From Spirosoma fluviale (GTDB lineage: Bacteria; Bacteroidota; Bacteroidia; Cytophagales; Spirosomataceae), in assembly GCA_945906795.1 (NCBI GenBank), contig CAMDRO010000025.1:1-32624 (forward strand): a stretch of 32,624 bases of DNA, given 5' to 3'. Positions within the stretch are counted from its first letter, which is position 1; every line of letters starts with the position of its first letter. The position numbers and the translations under genes are program-made. Positions 29,273 to 32,624 of the stretch are shown in pieces. The notes below the pieces were generated by a model. The model ran no database searches, had not been told where the DNA came from, and worked only from the letters and a program-made list of their open reading frames with translations.

Positions 29273-32134
29273 ATGATGAAAAAAATAATCCTTTCTGGTT
29301 TAATTTGGGTCAGTTCAGCGGCCCTGCTTTTAGCCCAACAAAAACCTGTGGCCAATAAAGCGACGACAAAACAATCTGTAGTAGCGACTGCACCTGCAGT
29401 TTCCTTAGCTATTCCAGAAAAAATAACTTCAGCAGAAGGAATTACGGAATATAAATTAGCCAATGGGCTTAAGGTTCTGTTATTTCCAGATCCATCTAAG
29501 CAAACCATCACCGTCAACATCACCTATTTAGTGGGTTCTCGCCATGAAGGCTACGGAGAAACAGGAATGTCTCACTTATTAGAACATATGGTTTTCAAGG
29601 GAACCAAAGAAAAACATAAGGATGTAGCCAAAGAAATTTCAGATCATGGAGCTGATTTTAATGGAACGACTTGGTTAGATCGTACCAATTACTTCGAAAC
29701 TTTTGCTTCGACCGATGAAAATTTAGATTGGGCCTTAGACATGGAAGCCGATCGTATGATCAATTCCCGTATTGCAAAGAGCGAATTAGAAACCGAAATG
29801 ACTGTTGTTCGTAATGAATTTGAAATGGGTGAAAATGATCCAGGAAGCGTACTAATGGACCGAATTGTTTCGACCGCTTTTTTATGGCATAATTACGGTA
29901 ACTCAACTATAGGTGCCCGTTCAGATATCGAAAAAGTACCTATCGAGAATCTTCAAGCTTATTATCGCAAATATTACCAACCCGATAATGCGGTATTATT
30001 GATCGCAGGAAAATTTGATCCCATCAAAACCTTGCAATTAGTTAACCAAAAATTTGGCCTAATTCCGCGTCCGAAGCGTGAACTAACAAAAACATTTACA
30101 GCTGAACCTACGCAAGATGGCGAAAGAGAAGTAACATTAAAGCGTGTAGGTGATGTTCAGGTAGTAGGTATGGCTTATCATATCCCTTCCGGCTTACATC
30201 CAGATTACATAGCTGTGGATGTAATGGCAGACCTTTTAACAGACGCTCCATCGGGTCGTTTATACAAAGCATTAATTGATACAAAAAAGGCATCAAGTCA
30301 GTTTGGCATGACTTTCCAACTAAAAGAACCGGGGCTAGTTTACTTTGCGGCTGAAGTTTTAAAGGAAAAATCATTGGATTCAGTGAAAAAAATTATGATT
30401 GAAACCATTGAGAATTTTGCGAAAACACCCCCTACCAAAGAGGAAGTTGACCGCATAAAGACCAAAGGAATCAAAAATATTGAACTACTATTAAACAATG
30501 CCCAACGCGTGGGAATTGGTATGTCAGAATACATTGCCCAAGGAGATTGGCGATTATTATTTCATACCAGAAACCAATTGGAAAAAATTACTCCTGCCGA
30601 CATCGAACGAGTTGCAGCAGCCTATTTCAAATCATCCAATCGTACTTCTGGAGTATTCTACCCTACAGAAAAACCAGATCGTACCGAAATTCCTGAGGCA
30701 AAAGAAGTAGCTGAAATACTAAAAGATTTCAAAGGAAAAGCCGCTGTTTCAGAAGGAGAAGCCTTTGATACCTCGCCTACCAATATCGATGCAAGGACTA
30801 AAGTGGAAAATATAGCCGGAATTAAATTGGCTTTATTAGCTAAAAAAACAAGAGGGAATTCCGTTTATGCAAAAATGACCCTTCGTTTTGGAGATGAAAA
30901 ATCTTTGTTGGGCACCGTTACGGCCGCTGATTTGGCTGCTGATATGTTGACAAAAGGTACGGCAAAACACACACGCCAACAATTTCAAGATGAATTGGAT
31001 AAATTAAAGGCACGTGTTTCCATCTCTGGTGGACCCACTCAGGCCAACGTATCCATTGAAACTACCAAAGATAATTTAATTCCAGCCCTAAAATTAGTGG
31101 CCGAGGCGTTAAAGCAACCTATCTTCCCAGCAGAGGAATTTGAAAAGTTAAAGCAAGAAAATTTAACCCAAATTGAATCGCAAAAAAGTGAGCCCACAGC
31201 CAAAGCCAGTGAGGCATTGGGCCAATTGAGAAGTGGACATTATCCTAAAAACGATGTACGCTACCAACCAACCATGGTAGAACAGACCACTAATTATTCA
31301 AGCGTTAAATTAGAACAGTCCATAGCTTTTTACAAAGAATTTTATGGAGCTTCTAATGCCACTTTCTCTGCGGTTGGAGATTTCGATGAGGCCGAGTTAA
31401 AAGCAGTTATCAAAGCTGAATTTGCGGATTGGAAATCACCAAAGCCTTTTACAAGAATTCCTGAAGTCTTTAAAGACATCAAAGCTCAAGTGAAATCGAT
31501 TGAAACGCCAGATAAAGCAAATGCATTCTTTTTAGCATATCAACCCATTAAAATATCGGATAGTGATCCAGATTTTGCTGCTTTAGAATTAAGCAATTAC
31601 ATGCTAGGTGGTGGATCAGGATTAAGCTCTCGATTGATGAATCGCATTCGCCAAAAGGATGGCTTATCCTATGGAGTAGGATCTCAATTTGCAGCAAGCC
31701 CCTTAGATCAATCAGGCGCATTTGTAGGTTATGCGATTTATGCGCCAGAGAATTTGGCCAAATTAGAAGCTGCCTTCAAAGAGGAAATTGAGAAAGTTTT
31801 AAAGGAAGGTTTTACGCAAAAAGAAATCGACGAAGCCAAAAAATCATGGGTTCAAGCCAGAGCCGTAGGTCGCTCTCAAGACAGTGGATTAAGTTCCACC
31901 TTAAATTCAAATCTATATTTGAACCGCAACATGAAATGGGCGGATGATTTAGAAAATAAAGTGAAATCGCTAACACCTGAGCAAATTCTACAAGCATCTC
32001 GTAAGTCCATTGACTTACTAAAAATGTCATTTGTCAAAGCAGGTGATTACGAAGGTGCTGCCAAAAAAATGGCTGAAAAAGCCAATAATACGACATCTGA
32101 ATCAGGTGCAGTAGGCGGAGCACCGAAGCAATAA
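29273..32134 (+). CDS. Secreted two-unit M16 zinc protease
   Basis: This 953-residue protein starts with a signal peptide (MMKKIILSGLIWVSSAALLL, cleaved near AQQ), so it works in the periplasm or outside. It holds two M16 units. The first has the zinc motif HLLEH (His101, Glu104, His105) and the third ligand Glu182 in VVRNEFEMGEND, exactly 76 residues on. The second (from about 510) lacks HxxEH and is expected to be structural; it carries the substrate-binding RQKDGLSYGVGSQF. This is the usual layout of fused pitrilysin-type proteins that degrade peptides. ATG 29273 or 29276 could start it. It ends at a strong bidirectional terminator. Confidence 0.95.
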   Translation: MMKKIILSGLIWVSSAALLLAQQKPVANKATTKQSVVATAPAVSLAIPEKITSAEGITEYKLANGLKVLLFPDPSKQTITVNITYLVGSRHEGYGETGMSHLLEHMVFKGTKEKHKDVAKEISDHGADFNGTTWLDRTNYFETFASTDENLDWALDMEADRMINSRIAKSELETEMTVVRNEFEMGENDPGSVLMDRIVSTAFLWHNYGNSTIGARSDIEKVPIENLQAYYRKYYQPDNAVLLIAGKFDPIKTLQLVNQKFGLIPRPKRELTKTFTAEPTQDGEREVTLKRVGDVQVVGMAYHIPSGLHPDYIAVDVMADLLTDAPSGRLYKALIDTKKASSQFGMTFQLKEPGLVYFAAEVLKEKSLDSVKKIMIETIENFAKTPPTKEEVDRIKTKGIKNIELLLNNAQRVGIGMSEYIAQGDWRLLFHTRNQLEKITPADIERVAAAYFKSSNRTSGVFYPTEKPDRTEIPEAKEVAEILKDFKGKAAVSEGEAFDTSPTNIDARTKVENIAGIKLALLAKKTRGNSVYAKMTLRFGDEKSLLGTVTAADLAADMLTKGTAKHTRQQFQDELDKLKARVSISGGPTQANVSIETTKDNLIPALKLVAEALKQPIFPAEEFEKLKQENLTQIESQKSEPTAKASEALGQLRSGHYPKNDVRYQPTMVEQTTNYSSVKLEQSIAFYKEFYGASNATFSAVGDFDEAELKAVIKAEFADWKSPKPFTRIPEVFKDIKAQVKSIETPDKANAFFLAYQPIKISDSDPDFAALELSNYMLGGGSGLSSRLMNRIRQKDGLSYGVGSQFAASPLDQSGAFVGYAIYAPENLAKLEAAFKEEIEKVLKEGFTQKEIDEAKKSWVQARAVGRSQDSGLSSTLNSNLYLNRNMKWADDLENKVKSLTPEQILQASRKSIDLLKMSFVKAGDYEGAAKKMAEKANNTTSESGAVGGAPKQ

Positions 32135-32151
32135 GTTTAAATAGTGAGCAT

Positions 32152-32185
32152 AAAAAAAGGAGCTAGCGAACTAGCTCCTTTTTTT
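32152..32185. terminator. Bidirectional terminator between M16 protease and bacilliredoxin
   Basis: A perfect 15-bp stem (32152-32166 with 32171-32185, core GGAGCTAG) has a CGAA loop. The seven A and seven T at its base provide a U-tract in both directions, serving both convergent genes. Confidence 0.95.
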
Positions 32186-32196
32186 ATATTATTTTT

Positions 32197-32610
32197 TTAG
32201 CAAAACTCCTCAAAAACACCTTCCAAATGCCCTGCAATCATTTCAGCTGAACGACCCTCGATGTGGTGACGTTCCACAAAATGAACTAATTCACCATCTT
32301 TAAATAAGGCAATCGAAGGTGACGATGGAGGATAGGGCAAGGTGTATTCACGCGCTTTTTGGGTAGCTTCTTGGTCCACACCCGCAAAAACAGTCACTAA
32401 ATGAGCCGGCTTTTTAGTGGAAGCAGCTACTGCCTCTTTGACACCTGGTCTAGCTGTTCTAGCCGAACAACCACAAACTGAGTTGATAAACAATAAAGTA
32501 GTTCCTGGCTGCGCCATCGTATTTTCCACTTCAGCAGCAGAACTTAGCTCTTTGAAACCACCTTCGACAATATCCATCCGCATAGGATGTACTAAATGTT
32601 CTGGATACAT
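32197..32610 (-). CDS. BrxA/BrxB family bacilliredoxin
   Basis: Bacilliredoxins remove bacillithiol from S-thiolated proteins under redox stress. The 137-residue thioredoxin-fold protein has the diagnostic CGC active site (Cys46-Gly-Cys48) in INSVCGCSARTARPG. PYPPSSPSIALFKDGELVHF and the conserved RHHIEGRSAEMI near the C-terminus are also present. The length is typical. ATG at 32610 is the natural start. Its presence suggests a bacillithiol-using cell, which is plausible for Bacteroidota. The upstream promoter region is cut off by the window edge. Confidence 0.94.
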   Translation of the reverse strand: MYPEHLVHPMRMDIVEGGFKELSSAAEVENTMAQPGTTLLFINSVCGCSARTARPGVKEAVAASTKKPAHLVTVFAGVDQEATQKAREYTLPYPPSSPSIALFKDGELVHFVERHHIEGRSAEMIAGHLEGVFEEFC

Positions 32611-32624
32611 ATTTTTTATATTTA

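Noticed and set aside
29263-29523. 86-codon open frame on the minus strand at the M16 protease start
   Set aside because: It is antisense to the signal peptide and first domain of a strongly supported gene, with no promoter or homology signal.

Overview
This 32.6-kb window is chromosomal DNA of a member of the Bacteroidota. The gene content best fits a low-GC Cytophagales-type bacterium; no genus can be fixed from the sequence alone. Three things point there: repeated promoter boxes of the Bacteroidota housekeeping type (TAnnTTTG, three with a TTG/TTTG 19-20 nt upstream), A/T-rich translation starts without clear Shine-Dalgarno sites, and family-typical neighbours such as rpsU next to a Xer recombinase and a fused ThrA beside ThrB. 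Nearly all of the window is ordinary core genome. No prophage, insertion sequence, CRISPR array or defence island is visible.

Layout. 1-195: 5' end of a small membrane protein running off the left edge. 196-713: tRNA-Glu (TTC) with promoter and terminator, flanked by a non-coding stretch with two short tandem repeats. 714-2612: glycogen branching enzyme. 2763-6146: pyrimidine genes (pyrF on the minus strand, pyrR-pyrB on the plus strand) with rfbC between them. 6126-11317: a GT9 glycosyltransferase, an M16 peptidase with hemW, a peptidoglycan glycosyltransferase, and a minus-strand pair of an alkyltransferase-like protein and a DUF3109 protein. 11433-17354: lytic transglycosylase with LysM domains, two methyltransferases, AlkB-like dioxygenase, RlmB, an SDR oxidoreductase and peptidyl-tRNA hydrolase.

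17355-18290 is the one clearly unusual stretch. An unrecognised small secreted protein has a textbook promoter overlapped by a long inverted repeat. It is followed by two tandem modules, each made of an identical 27-nt sequence, a 5-6 nt gap and an unrelated hairpin with a U-tract. Each would make an RNA of about 70 nt. The repeat is the reverse complement of something that looks like a Bacteroidota translation start (TTTAACTATGAAAA), so the pair may be antisense-acting small RNAs or a conserved 3'-end element. This is the best candidate for an undescribed system.

18291-32610: metG, rpsU-xer, thrB-thrA without thrC, an exbB-exbD-DUF421 operon, a short Ppx/GppA phosphatase, a TPR protein, a large secreted two-domain M16 protease and a bacilliredoxin. 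Four of the eight convergent gene pairs overlap at their 3' ends, three of them by exactly 4 nt through interlocked stop codons. Several likely start codons (RlmB, SDR, AlkB, ThrA, ExbD, one methyltransferase) lie downstream of the longest possible reading frame, and in several cases a promoter box supports the shorter form.
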